Shown one piece after another: positions 47,751-64,000 of a stretch of 64,000 bases of DNA. Below the pieces are notes generated by a model. That model saw only the letters and a program-made list of their open reading frames with translations, was not told the DNA's origin and searched no databases. Source of the stretch: Norana najaformis (taxonomy: Eukaryota > Annelida > Clitellata > Crassiclitellata > Hormogastridae); contig OZ029914.1 in NCBI GenBank assembly GCA_964023275.1, forward strand, positions 17,816,049 to 17,880,048, given 5' to 3'. Positions within the stretch are counted from its first letter, which is position 1. Every line of letters starts with the position of its first letter. A program made the translations under genes and the position numbers.

Positions 47751-50700
47751 TTAAGGAATTGCTATAGCTTGTGCAAAGAAAACTCCAGTTGGATTGACAG
47801 TCACTTTGAGTTCGCTGCTTGGCTTAAACAGGCCGAGATATGTTCCGTCAAAGACTTCGGTAACATTGTATCCACTAACGCCGTTTAGGCCGAGAACAGA
47901 CAAAACGACAGATACTCTTGTTGGCGTAGCTGTGCCCATGTTGACAAGAGCAAATGCATAACTTCCAGTTGGCAGAATAGGCTTTGTCCAAACTTCAACA
48001 TCTCCAATCTGCATCAGACCACCAACTTAACGCCTTAATTTGTGGATATTTTACATCTTAAATGTTTTAGAATAACACTGACTTTTGCATGGTACCAGCT
48101 GTATACCCAGATATTCCAAGTTCTGTTTGTAAAACTTACACAAAGATGTGCAATTTTGCATAACATTTCACTTAAACAGTGTACCTTGTAAGCAAAGATC
48201 TATGGGAGGTACTGGATGATTTTGTACAAGCAACGCCTTATCACTTTCTAACTGCAAAGGAAACTATTCTTCCTGACTACCTTTATCTTGGTGCTCAGTC
48301 TCACTGGATAAAGCAATCCATTTCAGCATAATTAAATGTATTTTATTATTTTAATGTTACATTTGTATTGTAAAATAGTAGTTTCTTCAAACAGAATGAG
48401 AAGGAAAGGGCTACAGAAATGTTCAGTTATATTACACTACAACTATGGAGACAAAAAAACATCTGGTTATGCATTGTGATAACTTGTGTGTGCATGAGTT
48501 ACCTTGTTGATGCGTTTGCCCTGAATTCCAAGAGGATCTTGGTCAATGGCGATTGCCCGTTTGTTCAGCAGAACAGCTTTTGATTCTGGTCGAATGTTAC
48601 GAAGATCGACAGACATCAGCAACGGAGCCGCAAGAATCGACCAGACTGCCATCTGGACTCTCTCCTGATCAAAGCTGAGGCCGAAATTGCCAATAACCAA
48701 CTACAGACAACAAGAACGACAGAATGTTCAATGCCAAATGATTTTGCACCAACCCGAAGCCATTCAGAGGCCCTTTAGATTTCCAGAAGCACACACAGAT
48801 AGATAGATGTCACTCTATCCTGGAAATCATTGGATTTTAACAAGAGCTTCACAATGCTTGCTTTTAAAGTTTTTCTTTCCTCTTTAAGAATACATACCAG
48901 TAGCAGATGAAGCAGTCGCTGACGCTAGCCCTGATAGACAACCATGGGTATGAAGTGAGAGTGGCTTCATATATCCTAACTACGACATATGAGAATGGGG
49001 TCCAACCATCCCCATCCCCGCCTTATCTTCCCACTGACAGTGTACAGTCAGTGTATTCATTATGGCCGAGTTAGCTAGGAGTCACAAGTTTAGTTGAAAT
49101 CTCGAAAAAAATTGTGCCCTGGCGGGGATTTGAACCTCTGACTTATCAAGTGAGTCCAGCATGCTAACCATTAGACTATTGTGCATCTCTATATACAAGC
49201 AAGCCTATTCTAAGATGGTCACTGTATAGGACCTTAAGCAGTCTTTACCCATAACAGCTTAGTGCCATCTACTGATGCTAAATTATACATTTCATTGCTT
49301 AGCATCCTAGAGTTTTTGAAAGCAGCTATATAAATAGCCAGATACACACAGTGGCGCTGTATAAATGTGAATACTACTGGGTCATTCAATGTCGAATCAA
49401 CCAGAGGTGTACACCACACCATCTTGGATTTTGATGAAATTTGGCACATATGTTCTACTAAGAGATATAAGGAATTTCTGAAGATTTTACTAGATTATCT
49501 CAAAAAATGTTGGAATTACAAAATTTCAAACTTTCTTGCCGTTTCGTGACTTTGTGAAAAATTGAATGATTGACGAACTTTGACTTGTTATAAATCCGGA
49601 AGTAATAAAGATAGAAGCCTGAAATTTGTAGCTTCTAATCAAGTTCTTGTGCTGATTATAAGAATAAAATTATCATCATCGTACCTCCCACCCTTTCAAA
49701 AATATGGAAAGGCAAACATTGCTCAAAAGCTAATTATCGCAGTTGTTTGGTGTGCTACCAGCCAAGATGGTGATAATATATAAATATGTTTGTAATAGCA
49801 TGAAACTATGCCATATAAGTACTGATCTATGAGAAAGAGTTTCAAGTTCAGTAGATCTAGTTTGGTGATGCATTTTGTAGCGCACGCTAGCCCGTTTTAG
49901 GGTATTTTGTGTTAATAAAATGTCACTGTTGACAGTAAATAACGCAGTTGAAATCTGGTACATGAATTCACCGTAACAAGGAATTGCAAGTTGGGGTCTT
50001 GATCCTAACGCCCAGAACCACGTTAGTGAAGTTCGTGATTTTATCACATTTGCAAACTTTTACTGATAAAATTTTAAAGTATTTGTGAACTTTTGACAGT
50101 AAATGACATAGTTGAAATCTGGTCAATCATTCAATTTTTCGCGAAGTCACGAAATGCCAAGAAATTTTGAAATTCTGTAATTCCAACATTTTTTGAGATA
50201 ATCAAGTAAAATCTTCAGAAATTCCTTATATCTCTTAGTAGAACATGTGTGCCAAATTTCATCAAAATCCAAGATGGTGTGGTGTACAATCACCTTAAAA
50301 TTCGTTGATTTGACGTGGAATGACCCTACTAATATTTCATTAAGCATTTGTACTAAAACAGTTTGACTAAAACAAGTTTACTGAAAAAGTAAACAAAAAT
50401 TTAATTTGACTGAAACCAGTTTAAGAAAAAAATAGAATAAAAACTTTTAAGGTGTACAGATTACTATAATTAAAACTGAAACTAATTATATTCACAGACC
50501 TCATCTGGATCATTAAAGTAGCCAGGACCAACCACGGAAGCAAAGTCTAATTCATTTTTTCCATAGAATTCAATCACACTTTTCACGCTGTCCCAGCTAT
50601 CATCAATATCATCAAAATTGCGAGCCAAGTTGCATGCCGCTGCTTGTGCTTTATAGTCCGGCTACAATAAGCAAAACATTCAGGAGCTTTAAAAGGTAGC

Positions 50701-52964
50701 ATAACGATGTCCACATACTGAAAACAAATTAAACAGAAACAAAGGAAGTATATACAGCATCACTAATTGCCTTGCAGTATTGCATTGTCATACTGCAGAA
50801 TACTTGTCAAAATTTACTTTAGCACCTCTGTCAATATAATTTCTACAATGAAAGTTATATTCAGAGCAACACAAGTACTCATCTGTCAAATCAATAACCA
50901 GTTAGGTTAAGCAAAAGCTTTCTTTGCCTTGGCTTACATGCAATTCGTTATTGGTTGAAAACTACACTGCTCCACCGTGTTGTTGTATCTCTGAGGAGTT
51001 TGCATTTGAGCTACATAAACGCATGATTATGATCAAGATAACAATTTGGAATAAAGTAACAATTTTCCAAAGTTGGATGTTATTTTAAAATATCATGTAC
51101 ATCAATCCATCAATCTATATGCCAACAAAATATGATTTATGATCAAACCTTAAGACTCGATCCCCGCTGATATAAAGCATATTCACAGCCAAGAGCAATT
51201 GGACGTCCTGTCATGTTCAGAAAGAAAGCCATTGGAGGATAACCTTCAAGAAATAACATAGGACGCATGAGAAAGAGCCACACATGCATTCAAATATAAT
51301 CAATGTGGCAAAATGATGAACCTGCAAATTAAATCTAGCACAGATTGACTGTCAGTGGATATAATTTAATAGAGCAAAACAGACTTCACAAAAATCTTCA
51401 CAAAGCAAATGCTACACTAAACAATAACAGTAATTTTGTTACTGCAGTGGCAGTAATCAAATAATTTAAGCCAAAGGGAAACTATTTAATTTAATTTAGT
51501 TAGTATAATTACATAAATGTAATTTAGTATAGTATAAATTAATTTAGGATAACACTGTAGGCATCTATTAAAACACTGTAGTGAGAGGTCCACATTTTGG
51601 CCACCATAACGAACCTTTTGAAACATACTGCTTGCATTCATGGAGATTAAAAAAGGATTAGCTGTGTACATTGTTTTCAGTTGAATATAGTGAAAGCTCT
51701 GAAAACGCATGATCAGCAAAAGAAAAGCCCTTGAAACTTATTTTAGTAAACTATCAAATCAGAACATAAAAGAAAACAAAATAATATTTATTATAGACAT
51801 ACCATCTTTGTAGCCATTTGGATCAAAGTTACAACCATCAAACTTCAGATAATCAACCCCCCAATCAGCAAACGTCTGAGCATCAAGCTGCAGGTAGAAC
51901 AGGCTGCCAGGAAAGCCTGCACATGTCTTCGTACCAATGTCTTGATATATTCCATACTTCAGATTTTTGCTATGAATCTGTTAAACAGTAGAAGACTCTA
52001 GAATAGTTTTTATGCTGTACAAGGAATCTCTGTGCCAGTATCACAATTGAAACTCAGGGAATGAATGAATTATAGACTAGAAAGAAAAGTAGGAATGTTA
52101 ACTGTTTAATATATGCAACACAATGATGAGGAAAACAATCTGCATGAAAAGAAATGTATAACACGCTGCAAATTCTGAATCAAAATTAAAATGTGCTTAA
52201 ACTTACATAGTCTGCCAGGGCTTTTATGCCGCTGGGAAACCTGTCTGGATCTGGTTGAAGTCTCCCTTTAGCATCTCTTGTCTTTGCTAACCAACAGTCG
52301 TCCATGGTAACATAATTGTAACCAGCTTCTCGAAATCCATCACTAGCCATTCGATCAGCCATTACCTTAAAGAGCTTTTCACTGCAATAAGTACAGTAAT
52401 TCAGTAATACTTTTTTCTCAAGAACTACATGTACATCCTTATGAAAAGCGTCACTGTAAAATAACTGAGTTTGAAATAGGTGCAATTCAGACAAATAGTT
52501 TGCCCATAAACTGTAATGGGAATTACCTCCAATATAGCTTTCCTAATTGCGGAAATGGCCACAGGATTCTGGAATTTCTAAATAACAATAGGGCAATACC
52601 GTTTCTCAGCATAATGTAGAATGTCCCTGTTAAGCAAACAGACTAATACTACTTTACCTTGAATGTCTAGTTCTATTATATTTAGGAATTTTAATTAAAC
52701 AACATAAAAATCCATTACTGAGCAATTTTCTTTGGCACCAATTAAATCTATGCAGCTAAAACAAAGGAAGGATGTTTGTACTTTCAATTTGTGTACAAAC
52801 CTTATGCAATCATCCGGAAACGTTGCACAGTCTGTGTTGCATCGGAACCTTTCCCAGTGCAACCAACCCATTGGAGGAGTTCTGATTAGTCCATTATCTA
52901 AGGCTACAACAACTGATGCCACCAGCGCCAGCAGAATTAGGCCACCACACATGAAACGGCTCAT
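47751..52964 (-). CDS. GLA: alpha-galactosidase (GH27), copy D, mosaic gene, 408 aa
   Basis: Exons on the minus strand: 52964-52801, 52381-52207, 51977-51803, 51243-51149, 50661-50500, 48700-48503, 48008-47751; 1227 nt in frame. The first of the two start codons used in A-C is GTG here, so translation begins one codon later ([15 protein letters not shown]). Nucleophile LKFDGC and acid/base ARNFDD are present. The pocket motif reads [10 protein letters not shown], with Gly in place of the Ser found in A, B and C. M267 is Glu. Introns 1, 2, 5 and 6 resemble copy A, but exon 4 and the flanking introns resemble copy C. Intron 5 (1.8 kb) contains the SINE pair shared with A and a 948-bp MITE. Likely an active alpha-galactosidase. 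Confidence 0.92.
48890..49374. mobile_element. back-to-back SINE fragments in intron 5 of copy D
   Basis: Same arrangement as 15250-15725: minus-strand B box at 49124-49136 and A box at 49161-49173, followed by plus-strand SINE core and tail to GCGCTGTATAAATG. It sits at the same intron position as in copy A. Confidence 0.75.
49379..50326. mobile_element. MITE with long terminal inverted repeats, 948 bp
   Basis: Terminal repeats of about 195 bp pair 49379-49574 with 50128-50326; they begin GGGTCATTCAATGTCGAATC and, reversed, GGGTCATTCCACGTCAAATC. A 4-bp duplication TACT flanks it (49375-49378, 50327-50330), and the empty site is in copy A near 15748. Inside, a motif GACAGTAAAT..AC..AGTTGAAATCTGGT occurs twice (about 49928 and 50095). 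No transposase. The superfamily is not assigned. Confidence 0.88.
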
Positions 52965-53049
52965 CACAACCCTGTTTAAAAACAACATAAAGACTAAAGA
53001 GTTGGCACTACACTTGGTAATACATAACACTAAGCACTAAACAAAGACT

Positions 53050-53780
53050 ACAGTTTCTTTCGATGGAAAGAAATACTGGAATGTTTTGGTTCTTTTAAAA
53101 GTCGTGACGACACCTTGCTGCTGGTTTCTTTGACTGTAATCAGATTTCGATCAGGTTTCTCCAAAGGCTTCTGATGTTTGGAGACTATAGGCAGTGGTAG
53201 GGCAATTAAGGCCATGAACAATAAGTTGAACTAAGGTGCAATAAGTTTTTTCGACCATGCTGTAAGCACTATAGGTTTTTGTTCAAGGATGCTGTTAGTT
53301 AAGGGATTCAAGTCCTTCAGCTTTAAGTCACATATCAGTTAACAGAATCTACATAAACCGATAGAAGTTATTACATTAGACAAGATCAGTTGCATTCAAT
53401 TTGGGCGTGCAATCTGGCTTTGCTTCTCCGCATATCTTGCTATTACTGACTGCTGATCTTTGGATGGTTTAAGTCTCTAATATAATCTTGAAAGTCCAGT
53501 CTTTTTCTTCGACCTACCTTTAATCATCAATCATATATGTCAGTTTTCTGCAACCGGCCACAAGCGGAAGGCGTGCTTCCTGCACAACCCATACGCTGAA
53601 TGATTTCTACGCCGTCTCCGAGATGAACCATGTTAACGTATTTTACAGTACCGCTTCATGGTGCTATAATTTTATGTAAATCACATTACATACGCCAGTC
53701 CTTCTGGTACGGGAACATTTTCTGAGAAATAGATTTTCTACCTTACCTGGACCAATCGGATTTTGCTCTGAAAATGTTTT
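53050..53780. repeat. upstream duplicated block of copy D (with internal deletion)
   Basis: Nearly collinear with 40620-41380 and carries the same internal deletion relative to the blocks upstream of A and B. Confidence 0.75.
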
Positions 53781-53789
53781 CGCACGTTG

Positions 53790-54945
53790 CTGATTTTGGT
53801 CTTTGTTATGTATTATAAACCTAGTATCGAAACAATTACTTTTAAATATACATACATACCGTGTAGGACGATCAGCCTCACAAAAAAATAATAATTAAAC
53901 ACTATTCTAAAGAAAGCTCGAAGGTATAATGAAACGAGTAATCTCGACCCAGCCTAAATAAATAGACGCGGGGCGTAAACATCACGTGAGCGAAAGTCAT
54001 ATGACTGAAACACTCGAGTGAGCAAATCGAAGGAGCGTCCAAGAAACAGACATAGACACGAACATAGGCAGACAAATTTACAGACATGCATGTACACACA
54101 CCTGCCGACAAGCGTAACCTTGCCTGGAGTATTTGCGTTTATGACATTTTAGCCAGGTAATTGTAAAATGTTAATGGACATGCTTTTCTATAGCGACCGT
54201 ATGGCCTCGACCTTGCTCATTTTTCAATGAATTTATCGGGTGAGATCCTTAATCACAGCAGCTCGTTTGAATGGGCGCCACGCAATTTGAGGTCCTTGTG
54301 TACGGACCGTGCTAGCCCGTTATTAAAATCTCTTAAACATAGCCACTATCGGTATGCGAACCGGTACCATCACTTTAAGAGGCTCCTTGACGTAGGCATA
54401 CGCTTTAACCAATGTAGCTAACCAGGTAACGAACGTTACACTGAAAATAGGTTTATGGGCCCCAATTCATATAGCGTGTAGACCAGATATAAACTTTTTT
54501 CTGTTACTTCGATGGATAAAACTCTGTCAAGGTGTTTGGATCTTAGTCGAGCCAGAGCAGCTAAACACTAAAAGACAATGTGTAGACGCTACATGTCGGT
54601 AGGGCAGAGGGCGCCACCGGTAATCCAATGGGCGATCGTTGCCAAATTTTGATGGGCCGAGGTCTCGGCAACGGAATATTCCCTGTTAAATTTCTCCCCG
54701 TTTAATTTCAGGTCAAACAGTTCACTGGTTTCGGATTTACAGAGTGTAATAAAGCCGTTTCCTATAGGCCTACTTAAGTCATGTCGGCGTTAACACATTA
54801 ACTAAACTACGTGACAGCCAGTGAAATGTGACGAATGACATGCAGTGTCATGTTTAAGAATCTTGTGACTCCAAGGACTGTTCAAGTCTAGCTTACACTG
54901 GGCAATTGACAATTAACTGCGGTATCTCAATAACAGGCCTGATTT
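53790..54945. repeat. last downstream-type duplicated block
   Basis: Paralogue of 41380-42847, including the inserted SINE. It is the right-hand end of the duplicated region; the SINE at its edge is cut at about 55030, beyond which the sequence is single-copy in this window. Confidence 0.75.
54193..54428 (-). mobile_element. tRNA-derived SINE (family b), most complete copy
   Basis: Minus strand: GGTTAGCTACATTGGTTAAA, then GGTACCGGTTCGCATACCGA (B-box-like), GTGGCGCCCATTC, AAGGATCTCACCCG, and the end GAGGCCATACGGTCGCTATAG. Confidence 0.75.
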
Positions 54946-55030
54946 GCCATATTGGTTAAAGCGTACTCAAGGCGCCACCGTGCGTGAAGATACCGGTTTT
55001 CATTCCGATCGTAGTTATATTTGAGAGATT
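54946..55030 (+). mobile_element. truncated SINE (family b) at the right edge of the duplicated region
   Basis: Begins TTTGCCATATTGGTTAAAGCG and stops after GAGAGATTTGAATC, where unrelated sequence starts. Confidence 0.6.
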
Positions 55031-57706
55031 TGAATCGCCATTTGATACGCCAGTATCAATTTACCCTGTTCACATCATTGTATGTGACGAATGTTGCGTC
55101 AGCCTAATGTAGGATCTACTGCAAATAGTCATTAAAATTACAGTCAAATGATTTGAGTCAAATCATCAAGCGACAAGTGGCCCATGTATAAAATCTGAAT
55201 CAACTTCAACAGCAACAGGTTTATTAAATTCTAGCAACCTACCAGGGCCTAGCACGAGCGAAGTTCATATATACATGCATGATGCATGCAACTTGCAGAT
55301 GTCATTTATTGGGCTGATAACCTACAGTAACTACCTTCTGTTCTATGGTCACTCTGTAAAACTTATTTACGGCCGGCTGTTCGAGTTTAGTGTGTGAAAA
55401 GAACAACATGGTGACGTGGATATTTACACCAAGTTCTGGGACAATTTAGGATCAATCCGGGACACGGGACGCACAAGGCCCATTCCACATTCCAGGACTG
55501 TCCAGGCGACACCGGAACGGTTTGCAGCCCTAACTGTCAGGGATATCACCTGATGAAAATGTTTAATTATAGGGTCTCATTGACAGCGCGGTTTGTCACG
55601 ACTGTGTGTACCGGAGTTTAAGGATTCAAAGGATTATCAAACACGGAACCATATTGGAAACAGCTAGCGTTATACAGAATCATTTAGGGGTGCCTATAAG
55701 CGTTATCATTTTCGCATGTAGCTTTCGGGGTAATAAGAAGCCTTAGACCCCTGTTCATGTTAACACCAGTAAATAATTTCTATACAGTGCAAGTGATCCT
55801 TGCAAAGGAATTGATTTGCTTTCTGAATCCAGATCACTTAGCCCACTGACCTTGTGTCGGCACTCCCTCACTGGGGGATCAGCCCATTATAGAGATAACC
55901 CATGTACAGCATGATCTTTATGGCTTAGACAACCAATGGCTTAACAAATCAAAAGCAAAACCCTGGCGCCACCATAGCTCGGGAGCAGAACATTTAAAAA
56001 ATGTCCTTGCAAGCCCAGACCTGCCACCAGCTATTGTCTGTAGGTAAAGCAATGATATATTACGATATTTTTCTGTATCAGACTGCAATTCAAATAATAA
56101 TAATCATAATAATAATATAATAATAATAATAACTAATCTAATAACTAATCTTAACTAATCTGAGTGGACACTTGACCAGGGTTTCCGGAGACCCAAGGGA
56201 GACCGCTTTCCTTTTCCAACGCGTTGCCTGCACAATTCAACATTTTAATTTGATTGCCTTCCAGAGAACTTTTGAGGAGCCAGTCATCAACGAAGATTAG
56301 CCATCTCATAATGCAATTTTTCATCCGGATAATTTCTTAACTTCCTCAGGGATCATAAATACCTTGGGGCTAAAAAAATTTATCTTTTGACAGAACCTTT
56401 TCACGTTAAACTGACAATTGTCATCATGAGTGACCAGCTAAGGTATAATAATGATAATAATAATAAAACAAGAACATAATGAAAACTGATGAAATACAAC
56501 AACTAAAATAGCCCATATATTACTCAAGAACTCCATTTAATACCAGAATAAGACGGATCTCCGCACTTTGACGGACAGCATCCAATATCAAATAAACTAA
56601 TTAGAATCTCAATTAACATAGCATGCAAGAGCTACAAAACAGACAATCGTTTACAGACTTCACATTTTAGGCACTTGGTATTCCTGGTTGAAACATTATA
56701 AAACATAGCTAAACTGCCTTTGCTAAAAGAAGCATACAAGAACAAATATAAAAATATGTAATTAGGCTTTGCTGCAGTCACATGCTTCTAGTCTCAGCTG
56801 TAGTTAAGATGCAAATTAAACAAAGTTAGAAGAACCAAAACTACAAGATGAGGTCAGAATATTTATTCTTCATGGTGCCAAACTCCAACAAACTTGCGTT
56901 GCTGGCATCGCAGACAATATGACATCCTCATTTAAAAGCCCTCAGTAGAAACTGGCTTCTTACCCTAGCATCTTAAGTGATGTGATGACCTCACTTAAAA
57001 GCCCTCAGTACAAACTTACTGGCTTCTTACCCAGGCATCTCAGATGATACGACGTTTTCAGATAATATAAAAGCCCTCACGCTGGCTTTTGACCCTGGCA
57101 TCTCAAGCAACACGAGATTCTAACTTTACAGCCTCTGGTGTTTCATCAAAACTCTCAACTCAAATGTCTAACTCAGTTTATGTTGAAACATAGCCTCCAT
57201 TTTGTGCAGAAACACATTGGACTAAATAATGCAGCATAATACAATATTTTGTGCACCATATGATAAATGTTCCATGTCTGGTGACAGGCATGTCTTCAAT
57301 ATGATGATAATAAGAGATGAAACAATGATCATAGTCTTTGGTGAACATTTCATAACAGTTTTTAGAAAACAACACAGTGTCTCAATATTGCACAAACAAA
57401 ATAATTCAGAATGTAGAATCAGCTGATAACAGCAAAAAAGATTCCAAACAAGTTTTATTAAAACAGCAAACTCAGAGTAAACTCTGCTTGGTAAAACTAA
57501 ACCTTCTGCCAAATAACATCAGCAACAGTTGTGCATGCCTTTCCCTAATCTGTTTTCAGGATCCCGACCAAATGTCCAATCTTCATCTACAAAATTTTTA
57601 TGAATTTCCTGCGAATAAACAGGTTCCCCTAACTTAGCTTCTTTTCATACTGAGGAAATGCAGAGTTCAAGATCCTGATGAATTCCACGTTGAATTGGAC
57701 TTGGAT
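55031..57706. other. intergenic DNA and TRIM9 3' flank
   Basis: No gene recognised. Short AAT-rich microsatellites lie near 56095-56135 and 56445-56465. A minisatellite (about 3.5 units of about 70 bp, with TAAAAGCCCTCAGTA and CTGGCTTCTTACCC) spans about 56905-57125. TTTATT at 57454-57459 (AATAAA on the minus strand, about 250 nt after the stop) is a candidate poly(A) signal for the TRIM gene. Near 57605-57650 there is a diverged LINE-tail fragment. Confidence 0.55.
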
Positions 57707-63278
<5,572 letters not shown>

Positions 63279-63294
63279 CTAAAATGCAATTATT

Positions 63295-63755
63295 TTCAGT
63301 TTAACACTTGTCACATAGTTTACCACATGTCACATTGTTTACCACATATCACATTGTTTACCACATATCACACAGTCTACCACATATCACACTGTTTACC
63401 ATATGTCACATAATTTAATACATGTCACAGTTTACCACAAGTCACATAGTTTACCACATATCACATAGTTTACCACATGTCACAGTTTACCACATGTCAC
63501 ATAGTCTGCCACATATCACATAGTTTACCACATATCACATAGTTTACCACATATCACATAGTTTTACCACATGTCACAGTTTACCACAAGTCACATAGTT
63601 TTACCATATGTCACATAGTTTACCACATGTCACATAGTTTACCACATGTCACATAGTTTTACCATATGTCACATAGTTTACCACATGTCACATAGTTTAC
63701 CACATGTCACATAGTTTTACCACATGTCACATAGTTTACCACATGTCACATAGTA
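63295..63755. repeat. satellite-like tandem array, 19-bp unit (ACATAGTTTACCACATGTC)
   Basis: More than twenty imperfect units with variants ACATATC, ACAAGTC and an inserted T (GTTTTACC). Some units lack ATAGT. It lies in the TRIM9 intron directly upstream of the coiled-coil exon at 63045-63278. Confidence 0.93.
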
Positions 63756-64000
63756 GCCTAGTGGTAACTATGCTGAACAGTCAATCCCAAAGTTGGCATT
63801 GATTCTCCACGTAATGTCATTAACAATGTATGTAACTAATACTCTCTACTGAACTGAGTGATATGTGAATACAGCATCATTGGAAGATGTAAGGGAGGGG
63901 GAATAGCTTTCCACATTCATGTGCCAAGGCCAAGAAACTAAACTTGCTAACATTCCATCTCACTACTTTGGTTTCAAAGGCTTTAAAAAATTCTTATCAC

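Noticed and set aside
63295-63755. CRISPR-like array
   Set aside because: Units of 19 bp abut each other without spacers, in an animal intron; it is a tandem satellite.

Overview
The window is nuclear DNA of a non-vertebrate bilaterian animal. The evidence is spliced genes with GT/AG introns, metazoan-only genes (an aftiphilin, a TRIM9/67-type TRIM), secreted GH27 alpha-galactosidases, and dense animal-type transposons: tRNA-derived SINEs, CR1/L2- and RTE-like LINE fragments, hAT-like MITEs, a solo LTR and a foldback element. I cannot place it in a phylum from the sequence alone.

Layout. 1-4255: intergenic, with an 812-bp hAT-like MITE (66-877) and a LINE 3'-tail fragment. 4256-12086 (+): a complete aftiphilin-type gene of seven coding exons, 905 codons, including one 78-nt exon that is easy to miss. 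13848-52964 (-): four tandem alpha-galactosidase genes (A, B, C, D), each with the same seven coding exons and all open end to end (A, B and C 409 aa; D 408 aa). Their flanks are duplicated too: an upstream block and a downstream block alternate with the genes. Between A and B lies a 6.5-kb foldback element with inverted arrays of a 186-bp repeat. Between C and D the flanking blocks occur without a gene, apparently the scar of a lost fifth copy, and two further TG...CA insertions sit in that scar. 55031-57706: mostly single-copy intergenic DNA. 57707-63278 (-): the last six coding exons of a TRIM9/TRIM67 orthologue; its RING/B-box exons lie beyond the right edge.

How the parts work together. 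The two flanking genes belong to unrelated processes (clathrin/AP trafficking; a neuronal-type ubiquitin ligase). The centre is a lysosomal or secreted glycosidase family expanded by tandem duplication. Because the duplicated blocks align to each other, most insertions can be checked against an empty paralogous site inside this same window. That supports exact target-site duplications for the foldback element, the LINE inside it, a 239-bp solo LTR, a 2.19-kb TG...CA element and a 948-bp MITE. The same comparison shows that gene D is a mosaic: mostly A-like, with a C-like tract over exon 4. Gene C carries substitutions next to two active-site residues.
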